This document shows positions 45,714 through 59,088 of a DNA stretch of 64,000 nucleotides, one piece after another. Numbering within the stretch: position 1 is the stretch's first letter; each line of letters opens with the position of its first letter. The notes under the pieces were generated by a model. It had not been told where the DNA came from. It did no database searches and was given only the letters and a program-made list of their open reading frames with translations. The position numbers and the translations under genes were made by a program. This DNA comes from Mesorhabditis belari (taxonomy: Eukaryota > Nematoda > Chromadorea > Rhabditida > Rhabditidae), in assembly GCA_958450365.1 (NCBI GenBank), contig CAUEEP010000737.1:1663501-1727500 (forward strand), read 5' to 3'.

Positions 45714-48603
45714 ATGATAGCACGACCCAAACCTGGGAGAAACCGAAGATGATCTTAAAAGGCTTGAAGCGGAATTTCAGCAGGGCGATAGTCAGGTCTA
45801 CTACGAATTTATTGTAAAACTTATCTGGGATTTGGTGTTCCGTCAAAATCAAGCGCCTAATCAAAAAAGCAACGGTAGTTGGAGGCCCAGATCAAAAAGT
45901 ATTTTTAGCTTTTAAACACTTCAGTTTATATTATAGCCGTCTTTGAATGCCGTTAAAAATCAACGGGAAGGTTCAAAAGCGACCCAACTTGGCCGGACGA
46001 TTCACGTTGGATTTAGACACTTTACCCGCACTTGAAAGCTATCAGAGTTCTTTTTGACGTCGAAGTGGGGAGCTCATGGGGGTTTATTAAACAGGAGTCA
46101 TTTAGGACCGCAACACTGATCTACTTGATCTTCAACCGACAACAAGCAAACTACCAGCATCAACCCTGAAAAGCTGCTCGGAAGATGACGGTTTTCCAGA
46201 GGTTGGGTTTGTACTTTGTTAAAGTCAACTCCTCGATACAACGATTTTGAAATTCTAAAACACGCCCTTGCTTTTTTGCGCAGCTGCCCAGCAAAACGCA
46301 ATCGTTGGCCTTCTCAAGGCAGCTCCGCAAAAAATTTGGGCGCGTTTTAGGATCGTTAAATCGAAATTTTTGGTCCCGAGCGAATCGTTAAAATCGAGAG
46401 TCAACTGTATTAAATTTTATTGTTTTTAACAGGGGCTATTGATCTCTCATCTTACTACAAAGTTGGCAGTGCGAAAAGACAAGCCGATGCTGGGAAAAGT
46501 TATTTTACAACTGAGTTCGACTCGCCTTAATGGCCACATTGAAGGTAGGGACAAATTTACCAAAACTTTGATTTGGTATTCAGTTAAGACTGTATGCACT
46601 ATTTTAGATGCGAGACATGACCCCATCGAGGAAGATCCAATTACGGCGTTAGCAAGTGGGACCCAAAATGATTTTGAAGAGGAAAACGTGAAACGGCTGG
46701 CTGCGATGAAAAATGATGAACTTGTAGCAGCACGCAAAGAAATTGAAGAAAAGCTTGGTAAGTAGTTAGCCTGTAGCGTTAAAATAATTGATTTTATCAA
46801 ATAAACGACAGCTTTTTAGATCCGAAGTTGTTAGGAATTCTTGAAGAACCGGCATAAGTCAAAAAACGCTAAACCTTCATCTGAGGCTCTAGCAAAGCCT
46901 CAAGGTAGTTGAACTATTTATTGAATGAATACTTAAATTCTTTAGTTTCCCAATATAAACAAGCGAAGCTGCTACGTGAACGAGTTTGGCGGAGGAAAAA
47001 AAATGAAATAGAATAATCTTAGCTACTATTAAAAAAATAGTTTTAGCCTTAAACTTCTATATCTACCGAAACTATCAGACAATTAGGAGTGTTGGAGGAG
47101 TTTGCAGATTGGAAAGCAGAAGAAAAGTTCGACAGATTAGCTGCCGTAAGTTTTTTTAGCATCTAGCGTTTTAAAAATCTGCTTGTTTTAGGATGCAGTT
47201 CAACTCGACTTATTGACGAAATGCGCTCGAAGAGTGATTCCAAGACAAGAACACCAAGCCACTCGTCTATTTGATCTATTGAAAGCCTCTACCAGGTTTT
47301 CTTTAATTGCATTACTTCAAAAAATACCATTTAGAACCGAAGCACCAAATTCGACACTCGAGTTAGCGAGAGTAAAATTGACGAGATTAAGAAACTCTAC
47401 CTTGAAGAAATGTAAAATTTTATTTTATTCTTAATGCGTAACGGTTCAGTAACGTTGGTGGAAAGCAGGTCCAGCGGTTTGCAAATGGACTAAATCCGGT
47501 AGTGGATGGCTCATGGATTTTGCGACCGATCCGAAGCGTTTTTGGTCCAATGCAGAAATCGGAAAGGTCTGGTTCAGTACGTGTTTTAGTTTGAGTTCGA
47601 TAATTCGGGTCTTCTACCACAGATGATCTCGACATCGTTCGTTTAACGCTAATGTGGACGGCGTTACTTTTTGCAGAAAGACCGACACTATTCTAGTACA
47701 ATGGTTGACCCCAGCGATTTTTATGTACGACTGGCAGAACTTTATATTTTGGGTTGGTATTAAACATTTTCTCTCAAAATTTAAGTTTAGGCCCAGAATT
47801 GTTTACCGATACGATTATTGAAGAGTGCACATCGATGCTCTTGGACCAATTTTGTTGCCTCAATCGCGAAAAGGGCAACTAATTCTTCGACTTGACGACC
47901 CGTGGCGGGCCTTGACGCTTTCATGCCATTGTATGACTTATTTTTATTTTGGAGTTTTCAATTTTTTTAGTTACGAAGAGCTGTTAACAAAGTACGAGGG
48001 TTTTCCGTTGGGCATATTGGATTCTCAAAGGTTTGATGGAAAGTCCTTTGAAAATTAAATTTTATTTAGGTCATCTTACTTGGTACTTATGGAAACAGCG
48101 CTCTTAGTGATGCCCTTGAATGTCAATTAACGCTATGGGTAGTCGGAGAATGTTGTACGAGAGATGACAACGTCTTCCAATGTATTGGTAATGTTCAGCA
48201 AATTGATAATCCAATAGTATATATTATTTCAGAAGCCGCTTCTTGACTTCATCAAAGAAATATCAGAGAATGCAGCTAAAGCTAAAGAGGAGACTTACTA
48301 CGTACAGTACAGGTTGTTTATAAGATTTGTTTAAGTTGCAAACGTTTGTTCAGCATGCTCTTGTCCGAATATGCAGGTGCTCTTCGTTCTCGTCGAGTGG
48401 AAAAGGAAAGAAATTCGGGAGCGTTTATGATTGCCGCGACCGAGCTTAGAGCTTTTGTTTTGAGACACACCAGTGCTAAAGAGGTCAATCGTTTCAAATT
48501 TAATTCAATGTTTTTCTTTAGAATGTCAAATTATCAACACCGAGTTTGAAAGATTTCCGATTCGCTGGTTTGCGTCTTACGAGAAGCTGTCAAAGACGTT
48601 CTG
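45714..48603 (+). CDS. RPAP1 homologue (RNA polymerase II-associated protein 1)
   Basis: RPAP1 helps assemble and regulate RNA polymerase II. The start MIARPKPG followed, after removing one G from GGG at 45,735-45,737, by ETEDDLKRLEAEFQQG matches the family's N-terminal MLSRPKPGESE layout. Later come LDLDTLPALESY (about 46,010), the RPAP1_N signature FEEENVKRLAAMKNDELVA and EKLDPKLL (about 46,670-46,840), then EFADWKAEEKFDRLAA (47,100) and DLLTKCARRVIPRQEHQATR (47,205), which fits the RPAP1_C start. Downstream helical exons: DIVRLTLMWTALLFAERP (47,635), YEELLTKYEGFPLGILDSQ (47,975), KPLLDFIKEISENAAKAKEE (48,235), SEYAGALRSRRVEKERNSG (48,365). The protein seems shorter than animal RPAP1 and several exon joins are unresolved. 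Confidence 0.75.
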
Positions 48604-48899
48604 ACCATTTGAGGTGTTGTTTTTCTTGCTGTTGAAACGTTGTTGATTTGGAATAAATGCCAATAAATTTATTCAAAATACGGGAGCAATTTGTGGTGAC
48701 CGATGCTTTGTGGTTGGTGGGTGGGTTCTCGTGATGGAGACGGGCGAAGAGCTTGAGCCCAAGACTCAAGCACTAAATTACTTTGATGATCTCCGGGAAA
48801 CCAATTTACGTAGCATGCAAAATCTTGATATTCAATTTGTAAGTCTTGTTCGCTTACTTGAAGGCATTGTTGACGTATCACTTTTGATATAAATAGCTG

Positions 48900-51380
48900 A
48901 GTGCTCATGAATAAAAGGAAAATGAGCACAAGAGGGGCGCATCACTGTAAAAAAAAGTGGTAAATTTGTGCTGGCGGGCTTGATTGGCTTCTGAAATCAG
49001 TGATTATGCGGGATAATTTAGATCGAAGGAATTAGATATTGAAAGAGTTAATTTGTGAAAGGAAGTTGGTGTTGTTTGCACTCAAAAGGGGGGGGGGGTT
49101 AGTTTACCTTTATTGGCAGGTGTCCTTTTAGGTCTTTAGGGGAGTTTCATCGTGGGTCATTTCTTTTATGTGGAACTGTTTTTCAAGTATAGCTACCAAA
49201 TACTTTATAGTAACCGGCTATTTTACACCCTTCTCAAATGACAGTTTCTGAAATACAATGAGATACAAAGACTAAACTTTACAGTAAATTTCAAGCCAAA
49301 AGAATTTGACAAATTTGACAAATTTGGCAAATTTAGCTTAAAAATTGGCGAGCCAGAAAGTGTAAAGAGATAGGCTCATATGGTGAGATTGGAGAAATGT
49401 GTCCCGGGTCAGCAGGCGCTCCCCCAGCCACCATTTCCGGAGTTGTCTCTTCCCATCTTGGGCCTATCGAAAGCGCCAGATGTGAGAATATTTCGCATCC
49501 GATATTCGAAGATAGGTGTCAATAAGCGAAAGTGAGTTAATATTGAGTTAATTGAATAGTCAAAAGATGAACGTTTCAAAATTAACCTTTGGTAGAAGTG
49601 GATGGAGTTTAGATGATGGGCAAAGTGGCTAAAGCGTTTCCTGAAAGATAAGAAAGATGGCTACAGTACGCTACAGTACTCTACGAGTCTTTTTCATTTT
49701 AATCAGAGTGAGCTTGGTGGCCTTTATCAGCTAAGAAACAATTCTAAAATGAGGGATTCACCAAAAAGACTAGGATTACGATACCTTTAGCTAAGGCGCA
49801 TTTTAGAAAACTCTATTCTAGAGGGATACTATAACCAAATTCCAATCAAATTCAAAGAAAAAAGCACCAAATTTCGAGTTCTCATAAGGATGACCAAAAC
49901 CCCAAGACTACAAAGAAGGAAAACAATTTTCGGATGAACAAGAAATGAGGCCAAACGACAGTGAGGCTCATCCCAAATTACAGGAGTTCCGAATTGGTAA
50001 GTGCTGTGACCCGAGTTGGAGATGGGAAAGGAAGGTGAGGTGAATCAGAAGGAGAGGATCGATGACAATACCCATTTCCCCCTTACTATTCAACAATCTC
50101 ACCCCGAAAAAAGGAAAGGGAAAGACTCATTATGAAGAGGGAGGATACAATTCGCGCACCACCACATTGTCCTATCTCTTATGGTCAATCAAATAACTCG
50201 TCTTTCTTTCTCGTGTGGTCAAATACTTTTGAGAGACTGGCTAAGTGAGAACGAGATCCGTTTCTTTGGAAAAAAAAGCCTGTAGGGAACGCTGCAATCA
50301 TGGGATTACAGTAGCGGGTGCATTTTTAGAAAAAACTTTGACAAAAGCGTTAAGTGGCACCTCCGATAGCACCAAGAATCTTATCGTAACCCAGAAATAG
50401 CTTTGTTAAAGGGAGATATTACGGTGAGTCACACCTAAAGCTTTTCCTATCAAATCTCAAAAAACAACGTAATCCATCAGACAACTTCATTAGTGTTTAG
50501 GCAAAAACATTGAAGAAGGAATCCAGAATCCCAAAGGATGACTTGATGATTGGAGGAGAAGAATGGGGAAAGAAAGAAGAAAAGAGGGTCTGGATTGAAA
50601 TTTGACTCTTCTGGGAGCCGGTCCCCATTTTCTCTCAAATATCCCCACCTTTCATTCAATCTAAATACCGACAAACGGCCGGCAGTCAACAAAGTCGTTC
50701 ACTGAATGTAAAGATGGGGTTAAAGAATAAAAGAAGCAAGGTAAAGGATCACTGGCTACTATCATGTAAACTAGATACTAATTGTAAATCCCTAGACACG
50801 AATGCGGATTAAAATGAAAACGAACCATTACCCCATAAATTTATGAAGTGCATTATGCTTATTGTTTTGCCTGAACGGATAATTCAAGTCCAAGAAAAAC
50901 AACAATGTATCTCGTTTGTTGCCTAGGTTTTCTCTTTAAAGGCTCCCCTTTTGGTCATCCTTACCTAACGAGGCCTAACGCATCCATCGGGCTCATTCAC
51001 AGCGGAAAACCCAATTCCGTCGGCCATCTTTTCATACAACATCGGTTTTAGGACTTGTAACTTATTGGCAATGAGCAAAGAAAATGCTCTTTCTTAAAAT
51101 ATTGAATGAAAAGGTCTCATCCAAAAAATATAGCTTACAAAAATGACAGATAATGAGACGCTGGGCGTTTCAAATTTGATTTTTAAACAATGCCCCTCAT
51201 TTTTTCCAAACAAAGCCAATTTCTTTCCAATTTCTATGAAATGCTCAGGAAAAATCCCGATCCAATCTTTGGCATTTGGGCATTTACCAATATTCAACAA
51301 ACTTTAACAGTTTTATTTAAACCAAAAACTGGGCATTAGAACACGTATTAAAAACAATGTAAGAATTAAACCTTTTACTT
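48900..51380. other. Mostly featureless intergenic stretch
   Basis: No confident gene. A minus-strand exon-like piece (MADGIGFSAVNEPDGCV near 51,010, followed by TAG then GTAAGG) and a conserved-looking GC-rich patch at 49,400-49,500 open in two frames are the only candidates. No transposon ends or arrays were seen apart from a G10 run at 49,088. Confidence 0.4.
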
Positions 51381-51388
51381 CCATACGT

Positions 51389-52440
51389 TTATGAAGGCGA
51401 AGGCTCAGGTGACTTGTTGCTGTGAACTGATGGTTCTTGTGAGACGCTCTTCTCACGCGAAGGAGACTTTGAAGCCGAATGACGAGGCCTAAATTAATAA
51501 CATTGTATGATAATATTCCAGGAGTAATTACCACAAAGTGACTTCATAAAGAATCACTCTAACAAAAAGGCCTGTTGCGATTGTATTTTAAGAAAATAAA
51601 CCTTACTGTTTTGGAGCTGGTGATCTGCTTCGAGAGCCCCCGTCGCGTCGCGAACGACAGTAGCGACCTTGAGCAGCCGAGAGTGCCCTTGAACGAGATC
51701 GAGCTCTTGAACGAGAGCGACTAAAAGCAAGTGCAGAAAGAAGTTTTAGTCCAGTATACCGATAATCCTCATTGTTACGTCTAGGCGAGAGTCGGCGGTT
51801 ACTTCCACCAAGGTGAAAAGTCCACACGGATTTCCCTACCGCCAATCTAAAATTAGAATGGTTAAGTTTATGTTAAAAGGAATAACGTTTAAATTTCAAA
51901 TGGGGTAAACTTGCGTTAGCTCCCATCAGTCCGGTCTCGAGCACGAGTTGCATCCTTCGTCGTATCAAAGTGAGATAAAAGCATAGCCCTTGACTCACGG
52001 GTGTAGTGATCACGAACAAGGCGGATCTAAATCAAACAAATTATTGTTACTGATTTACTGAACCTGTTCAATGTCTCCATATTTTCCAAACAGCTTATCA
52101 AGCTCCCTTTCTGTCGTTGATTTGGGAAGATTGAACACACCAAGGCATCTAAAATATTGTAATCATTGAAGCTCGCATTTAAAATACCTATTTGGCTCTG
52201 GATTATAGCGATTTCCATAAGTATGACGACAGGATTTTCTGTCAACGCGAGGAGGTGACCTAAACTCACATTCATTCGTTTTTATTTGAGTCGCACAAAA
52301 GAGTTTGGACTAAAATAAATAATGACAAAATTACCTGCTATAAGGCGTCGATCCGGCGTTTCCTATCCCGACTCATCGGTGGCGAACGAGATCCACGGCT
52401 TACAGAACGAGAAGAGGCAGCTACGATGCTGAATTGTCTC
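51389..52440 (-). CDS. TRA2-type RS/RRM splicing factor
   Basis: Transformer-2 proteins bind exonic enhancers and recruit SR proteins in the nucleus. In order on the minus strand: N-terminal RS segment (SRSVSRGSRSPPMSRDRKRR, 52,430-52,340); SPPRVDRKSCRHTYGNRYNP (52,260); the RRM with RNP-2 CLGVFNLPKSTTERELDKLF and KYGDIEQIRLVRDHYTRESR; DTTKDATRARDRTDG; GREIRVDFSP; then a second RS segment (RSRSRARSRSRALSAAQGR) and a tail RHSASKSPSREKSVSQEPS ending TAA at 51,389-51,391. RNP-1 (expected RGYAFI) is interrupted by compensating one-base shifts near 51,985. RS-RRM-RS order is specific to TRA2; in C. elegans this gene is rsp-8. Confidence 0.8.
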
Positions 52441-52975
52441 GAAGCATTGAGTTGAACATTTGAGAATTTACGGATTGCTTTGAATTTCTCTTGCCTTAAT
52501 TATAAGTTTAACTTGGTAACTGAATTTTCTTGGTGCACTAAAGCAGAATACAATCGACTCTAAATTTTAAAGAACCCTAGGGGTCAGTGCCTTTTTTCCT
52601 TTGTTGAACACGTAATTAGAGAATCCATTGCAAAGTGTTCAATTAGCCTAGTCACAGCTTGACAAATGTTCTTCAGAATAGAACCTCTAGCGGAAATTAA
52701 ACTTTAATGTAAGCAAACTTCTTCATAACTTGCTTTAACGCTGGGTAGGTTGTTACAACAATTGAAAGTCGATTGTATTTCAAGGAAGACAATACCTTGC
52801 GTCGAACCGGGCTACGGCTGAGCGATCTGGCTTCTTCCTCTTGGAGAAACAACCATTGCACGCTGCCTCAAGAAAGCAATATTCCCTTTTTTTCACTTTT
52901 TTACATTTCGCAGATATCAATAGACATGCTATCGCAAAATAGAAGAAGAATTCTAAGATCTTTCAGCTTTATTCA

Positions 52976-53940
52976 CAGATATGGAATGATAACTTGCAAA
53001 TTTGAAAACACAAAATAACATGATACCCAAACCATAAGTTGGAAATTAGCAGTTCATTATTACTTTGCTTTGATTCGCCACGGAAGCTCTTCCACTGGGC
53101 TTTCACTTGATCAAGTCCCTCGTAGAAACCATCGATTACCTAAATCAAAAAAAATGTTTGCCAAAACAAAGTAAATTTACTTCTCCTTGGACGTCAAAAA
53201 GATTCTCGGTCTCGTCAAATCTATCCTTGATCTCCGCAATGTAGGTGACGAAACCGTTCAAGTTTGAGCCAGTGAGTACGACGGTGCCTTTGTCCTTCAA
53301 TACAGTGAGTTGATCATTTAGATGTTGATTAGACGTATCAATGCCGCTCATCGTGACTTCTTCCAAGTTCATCCTAAACCAATGAATAGGCGAAATAAGT
53401 ATATAGAAAAAAACCACTTTTTAAAATCAAGGATTGCTTCACTGATGTGACTGCGTCGCCAACGGCCGTGCGGACGTACGAGCTTGTTTGTTCAATGGTG
53501 GCTCCCATGTACCATTCAATCTTCATGACTCTAGCGACAATGGTCGTTGACAACTTGTAGAAGAAAAGTGGTATCTAAGGATTTTCAAAATTGAAATACA
53601 AATTGCTACCTATACCTTAATAAGTCCCGTCATCGTCCAAATCAACCCAGTGAGTAAAGACGTAGTCGCAAAGGGAAAGAGATGATCGAGGTGATTACTT
53701 CTTGAACCAACAATCCAAAACTGACACCTGTGCCCACCACGATGCGCACCCATTTAGCCACAACATCACGACCAGAACCGATAACCGTATTGGCAGAATC
53801 AATACCTGAAACAAACATTAACAATTTATTCACTAAACACAAACCATAGTTGTAGAGGCTTTCGGTGCGGCCCTTTGCAAAATTGGCGGTGTTGGCAATC
53901 CTATCGTAGAGAAGCATTGCGAAATCGACTTCTTTCTAAA
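52976..53940 (-). CDS. Unassigned helical protein, perhaps perilipin-like
   Basis: Minus-strand exons give, in order, EVDFAMLLYDRIANTANFAK, GRTESLYNYGIDSANTVIGS then GRDVVAKWV (53,930-53,740), a hydrophobic stretch, MKIEWYMGATIEQTSSYVRT then AVGDAVTSVKQSL (53,530-53,420), SGIDTSNQHLNDQLTVLKDK, LNGFVTYIAEIKDRFDETEN (53,350-53,190) and VIDGFYEGLDQVKAQWKSF (53,130-53,070). The spaced Gly/Ala/Ser amphipathic segments recall the 11-mer repeats of perilipins, but no signature fixes the family. The frame stays open to TAA at 52,976; the true stop may be earlier. A further exon could lie at 53,972-54,157. Confidence 0.4.
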
Positions 53941-55059
53941 TATATGAAAATACAATTTCTAAATATTCTTTCTATAAATATCTAGATCTAGATACGACTT
54001 TTAACTTTAAATCAAATCTTGTAAAGAAAAGTGGAAATGCGAACTTTCCGACGGCACTTTTGCGTTGCGAGTTACGGTAATGCCCGACAAAATTTAACGG
54101 ATACGGTATATTTTCGGTGCATGATAGAATCTGGGAAGACAGTCGTCGGCTTCGCATTATTACTCTTTTCTACCGCCATCATAAAATGATTTAGATATTA
54201 ACGATTCAACAGTTACTACCGTCCTTTCACCAACAAATTTTCGACACACATTTATTAAACAAACAACTAAAGCTATTTTAGAAATTCTATACAAATACCC
54301 CAATCAGGAAACAATAAATAGGATAGACAACAAAAAGCCTTTCTCATTAAAGGCACAAAGCACCGAAACAAAAAGGACAACAAAAGGGGGCAAATCGAAG
54401 ACACTACTGAAAACATTGGCAAAACTATAACATACAAAAAGTGAAAACATTAAACAAATAACACTAAAAACAATAATAGCGGCCAATCGACTCCATTTAC
54501 TTTACTTGCGAGGGCCTTTGTAGGAAGATTGTTCCTTTGATAAACGATCGTAATTCCAGAACTTGTAGAAGATGGAGTCCGTTGAAATGAAGATTTGGAA
54601 GTCGTCGTTGGTATTCTTGAAGGGTTGTTCTTGTTCTGTTGATGGCTTGCGGACCATTGGGCGGATGGTGAAGTTGAGCGTGTGGTCAAAAGATTTGAAG
54701 GTGACTAAAATCGGATTTACAAAAAATAAAAATCAAGCTGACTAATTTTTCCCCCGGATAAAGGCCGACTTTTGAAGGGGACAACACTTGCTACTGTGAT
54801 TGCCGAGATAGTTGAGGGTGCCTCGGAGTTGGGAAGAATGGGCTGTGATTCTCTAAAACGCGACATTTGAAATTTTTAATTGAATCACGTTTTTATGAAT
54901 ACACCTTAAAATACGAAGAGAAAGCCTTACACTGTCCGACTCACTGAAAAGTTCCAAATGCGTGCGCCATTTCAGCTGATACTTGATTGCCAGCCATCTC
55001 CGTTATAAGCCTCGGTGCCGTGCAACCATCGGCCTAGAGGCTTTGCTTTTTTTGTTATT

Positions 55060-56460
55060 TAACAAAAACCAACCATTAGAACCGAGTTTTATGAGGAAAT
55101 ATTCCGAAAGATGATTTGACGGCAATGAGATATGTGCCGGGCTTGCTTGTCCAACAGCTGAACCCATCGCCAACGACTTTGGAGTCTAATTCATACTTTT
55201 AATTTTGTTTTATAAATCATATTTCTAAAACTCACAGGCAAATATTTTGAAGCACAATAAATCCTCCATCATAGTGGCTAGCAGTAGAAACAACGTGTTT
55301 TGACGGATGGCCATCAGAAACGTGATGATGAAGAGGGCGAGCCAGAAGAACAGGACGTAGAGTTGCTCATAAACGCTGTTGATGGAGATAAAGCAGTTTT
55401 GCTTGAAGCATTTGATTTGGAGTCGTGATGTTCCAGCGATCCTTTCTAAATGATCTTTGATCAAAGATAACCGAGTTCTCCGCAAAACCTCGTATCCACT
55501 TAATCGTCAGGCACATAACAAATTGCTTTCTTTGGAAATTTCCTCATCGATTCTTTGGATGGGCGAATAAAGACTTCCTTCGTCAACTAAATAAAGAAAG
55601 AAATAAACTTAAATTTAGCGATATTTTTACCTCCAATCCCCAGAAGATTGAAGTACTATCAACCAGAAACATACAGATTCCAAATTGAGCAATCAGGTTC
55701 AACACTTGGAGCCATTTTTGTTCGACATACAGAAGTACCGCTAGTTGACCTTGTAAGCAGCGTCGTCTAAAAATAACAAATTGCGATTCAATAAACCATC
55801 AGCCAAAACCATCCTTTCTTGTGGAGATCCAAGACTGCTCCAGCAAAACTCGCAAATTACTTCAGCTTCTTTCATTCTTTCTTCACCTTTCAATGATTTT
55901 ATGCAACGAGCCTGTGAAATCGCCGAGACAGTTTTGATTAACTTAAACAACGCTTTTAATAAACTAGAAGAACACACATTTGTTACCATTTTTGAATGAT
56001 AAAGCATAAGCTGTCCATGCACATTTTGGAATTGCGAAGAGAACCAGTTGAAGAATAAACAAGTAAGGCATCCACTAAACAAAATGATGATTAACAAACA
56101 TCAAAATAAATCTTTACTTGAAAGTTTCGGACGAAAAGTCTCCAAATCCAACAGGGACGAATGCATTCGGGCTGTTTGATGCATCATCGACAATTGAAAT
56201 CTTCCTTGGGTAAAGCAATACTCGTTGTAGAATCCTTGCCAGATAGCTAAAGTTAAAGATTAAAAAGTCATTAATGTCAATGTTACCAGGCTTCCCCGCC
56301 ACAATACACTTCATTGGGTGACCGAAGTTTTGGAAGATCATTGCCAAACACATGAAGAAGGCGAGAAATTGCATTCGTGATCACACAAGTGAAAATATCA
56401 ACAAAATCGAAGAAGAATGGCGGCAGCAAGGCCAACATACCGTCCAGTTTCATCATCACT
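55060..56460 (-). CDS. Innexin (gap-junction channel subunit)
   Basis: Innexins form invertebrate gap junctions: four membrane spans and two extracellular loops with paired Cys. On the minus strand: KLDGMLALLPPFFFDFVDIF near the start; a frame with FQNFGHPMKCIVAG (family: Y-x-G-x-P-I-x-C); EYCFTQGRFQL (family: NYCW...TY); WMPYLFILQLVLFAIPKCAW, the counterpart of the YYQWVPF signature and span 2; KWLQVLNLIAQFGICMFLVD (span 3); FPKKAICYVP; and QIKCFKQNCFISINSVYEQL with YVLFFWLALFIITFLM (the QCVLPINLFNEKIY motif and span 4). One-base shifts break the frame in loop 1. A Ser/Thr-rich tail may continue at 54,480-54,700. Which innexin is not clear, and it is divergent. Confidence 0.75.
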
Positions 56461-56889
56461 AAAAGAAAATACCTTGATTGTGTTCAATGAGAAAAAGTGC
56501 TTAAAAACAAGAACGGCACCTCAATCCCTAACTCGCGTCAATGATTTTTGTGTGGAAGAAACTTTTTGTCTTGGCTAAATACCCATTAACTACAGTAAGA
56601 TGTAAAGTAATAGAAAAGAAATCACCAATGGGTTCTCAATCTTCCAATCAACTTAAATATCGTAATATCGTTAGTAAATCGTTCTGAACTATAGATTTCG
56701 TAGTCTGAAGAAGAAACCCAGGCCTGTATGATAGAGCTTGTGTTGTTAGTGACCGATTGGGTACTAGGCTAGTTGAGGTTAGCACAATTTTTTGAAAACC
56801 ACTTTTTCTGAGGTAATTTTCTGCGTAGATTCCGAAAAACTACATCTATTGTTTCTTCTGGTTTTGAGTTTAATATTTGTTTTTATGTT

Positions 56890-57505
56890 TGTGACCCCTA
56901 AAGAAGGCCGTTGGGTTGAGGGTTATTTTACCTCATGGCACGGGTAATGTTGTTACTTGCGACCAGAAGTGGAGACCATGGGTCGTCACCAAACTGTATT
57001 TACAGGAGGCGACCATGGTTGTATTTACTTTGCTTGCTGATGATCGTTTCATCGATCTCCACGTGAACACCAGGACCACCGATTGTTCGTGGGTTAGCAG
57101 CAAAGTACTTTGCGAAGATCACGGAAACCATTGGCACCACAGCATGACGGTGTTTCTGTCGGTTTTCGTTTCTCTGGTCATGGCGTTAACAGAAGCGCTG
57201 AGGCGAGAGTGGTAGTAGGCAAGATGCATTGCTTTCCTGAGGGTAACACATGGGTATTCTCGAAGAACGTACCTACGTAGACCCGATGCGATCAGGTCGG
57301 TCCTTGCATCGTTGCCGATTGTATTCCCGACGAGGAGTTGCGCCTTGATGCCCACGATCGTAGCGCTTCTTGTCGTCGTTTCAACAGTTTGGACACGTTC
57401 TTTTGCGGTAGAAGAAGTACAATATCCTGAAGCCATTGACTGGAGTAGCTTTTCACTAAGCTCCAACAGCGTCATGTACCCCAGCGCTACGAGAGGGTTA
57501 GCCAT
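56890..57505 (-). pseudogene. Merlin-type (IS1595/ISXO2-related) transposase relic
   Basis: Minus strand 57,505-57,119 is open (128 codons) and ends with LRKAMHLAYYHSRLSASVNA and NTVMLWCQWF. After one shift it continues FAKYFAANPRTIGGPGVHVE then IDETIISKQSKYNHGRLL and a stop near 57,000. GGPG-x-HVEIDET-x(9-12)-KYN-GR is the N-terminal core of the ISXO2/IS1595 DDE fold and of eukaryotic Merlin elements, with the first catalytic Asp in EIDET. The later catalytic residues are missing or scrambled. No inverted termini were located. Confidence 0.7.
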
Positions 57506-58352
57506 CTTTCCACTTTGCGATGTGCGAGAAAGTGGGGGAGAAACTCTGTTTTTGATCCCTTTTATAAGGACCGAGCCTAACGGATCTTAACAAGAGTTCA
57601 AAAACCTCGCCCACATAACTCAAACAGCATAAAAATTTCATAAAAATCGATGTAATAGTGTTGTGGTGACAATTCGTATTTAAACTATGCAAATTTGCAA
57701 ATGTACCACCGATTGTAAAAAATCGTAAATTCTCCAATTCCCATCATATTTTTGCTGAATCACCAATTAAAAACCGCTCTGCATTTTTCGCAATTGTCAC
57801 TGAAATTCCGGAAAACACTTTTACGAGTCGAGAATTTTTATCACCGCCTTTGATAGCAAAGAAATTTTTCAAATTCCAAATTTGGAACTGATGCAGAAAA
57901 AAACAAAAGCTCTTACGGATCACTGGGAATCAGTTTGGCGTATTCATTGGAATCCTCAGCTTTTCAATTGTGGAGCTTTTCAAGGATTAGTGTGAAGTGG
58001 TTCGGAAAGATGTTGGGAAGAGATTGGGGCATGTTGAAGAATTTCTGAGCGCTTAATCTGATCATTTAATGATCCAGATTAAAGAGAGAGGTACCCAAAT
58101 CAGCGCTGCCCCATTTCTGCGCCGAATTTTTCCCATGACTGTCATAATTTTCCTCCTTCTATGCTTTTTATCTTGTTTTATTTTTTACACATAGAGCCGG
58201 TCTAAAGTAGCTATTACCCAAAAAAGCACAAAGACTTACCACAGTTTAGCGCTTTTTCATGGTTTTTCTCAATAAAGTCATTGTTTTTAGCATTTTTGTC
58301 TTTTCTTTTCTCTAATCTTTCTTATTATAAAAGTTTATTGATAATTTGATAC

Positions 58353-58543
58353 GCGCCCCGCCCCCTTTGCCATTGTCAATCCAACTTTAATATCTTGGTG
58401 TTGGGCTGTTCATAGTTTTTGTACCAATCGACAGAGAAAGACTTGGCGCATCCAATGATACCAAGAATCTTTCAATTGAACAGCCCAACACCAAGATATT
58501 TAAGCTCAAAGTTAGATTGCCAATGGCAAAAGGGGCGGGGCGC
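58353..58543. mobile_element. GC-capped hairpin element
   Basis: Left GCGCCCCGCCCCCTTTGCCA and the following ~45 bases to TTGGGCTGTTCA return inverted at 58,475-58,543 with a few mismatches around an ~85-base loop. The GC-rich cap stands out in AT-rich DNA. No coding capacity. Confidence 0.8.
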
Positions 58544-59088
58544 TCAAACGTCCGATAGCCGATAATTTGGTGAAGATTTTTACTGGTAATTCATTAGTAC
58601 GGTCGACCAGTGGAGTCGTCTCACTGTGAATGTGTTAGTTTATGTTTTTGTTTTCGAATTCTCATCTAAATAAACGTTTCCCCAAAAATGACGTCTGACA
58701 ATTTGAGGGTAAAGGGAGTGTCTCGTCGGAACAACTGATAAGCCGGCGATTTTTAACGTAATCCGCCAAGCAAAAGAATTCTATTATGGCAAAATTCTTC
58801 ATTGTGTCGGGTGACTAAATTTTTTTCATAATAAAACAAAATTCTATTTGCAAAAGCGTTCATTTTCTCACTCACAGAGGATTGGGCTCCATCTTTTATT
58901 GGTTAGAGTCATTTTTTCAGTCATTTCAGTCACTTTTTCACTCCAAAAAGTTTATTCTAAAAAATTTTTACAACTGAAAAGTTGTAAATTGTGAAATTTC
59001 TCTAAAACTGGATTTTGGTGTGGGAAAATGCATGTTTAGAATTTTTTTTTGATTCTAATTGAATCAAAATTTGATCTTGTTTTGATCT

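Noticed and set aside
49379..49534. Short plus-strand ORF starting MVRLEKCVPGQQALPQPPF
   Set aside because: The opposite strand of the same patch is equally open after a one-base change, so strand and coding status cannot be decided.
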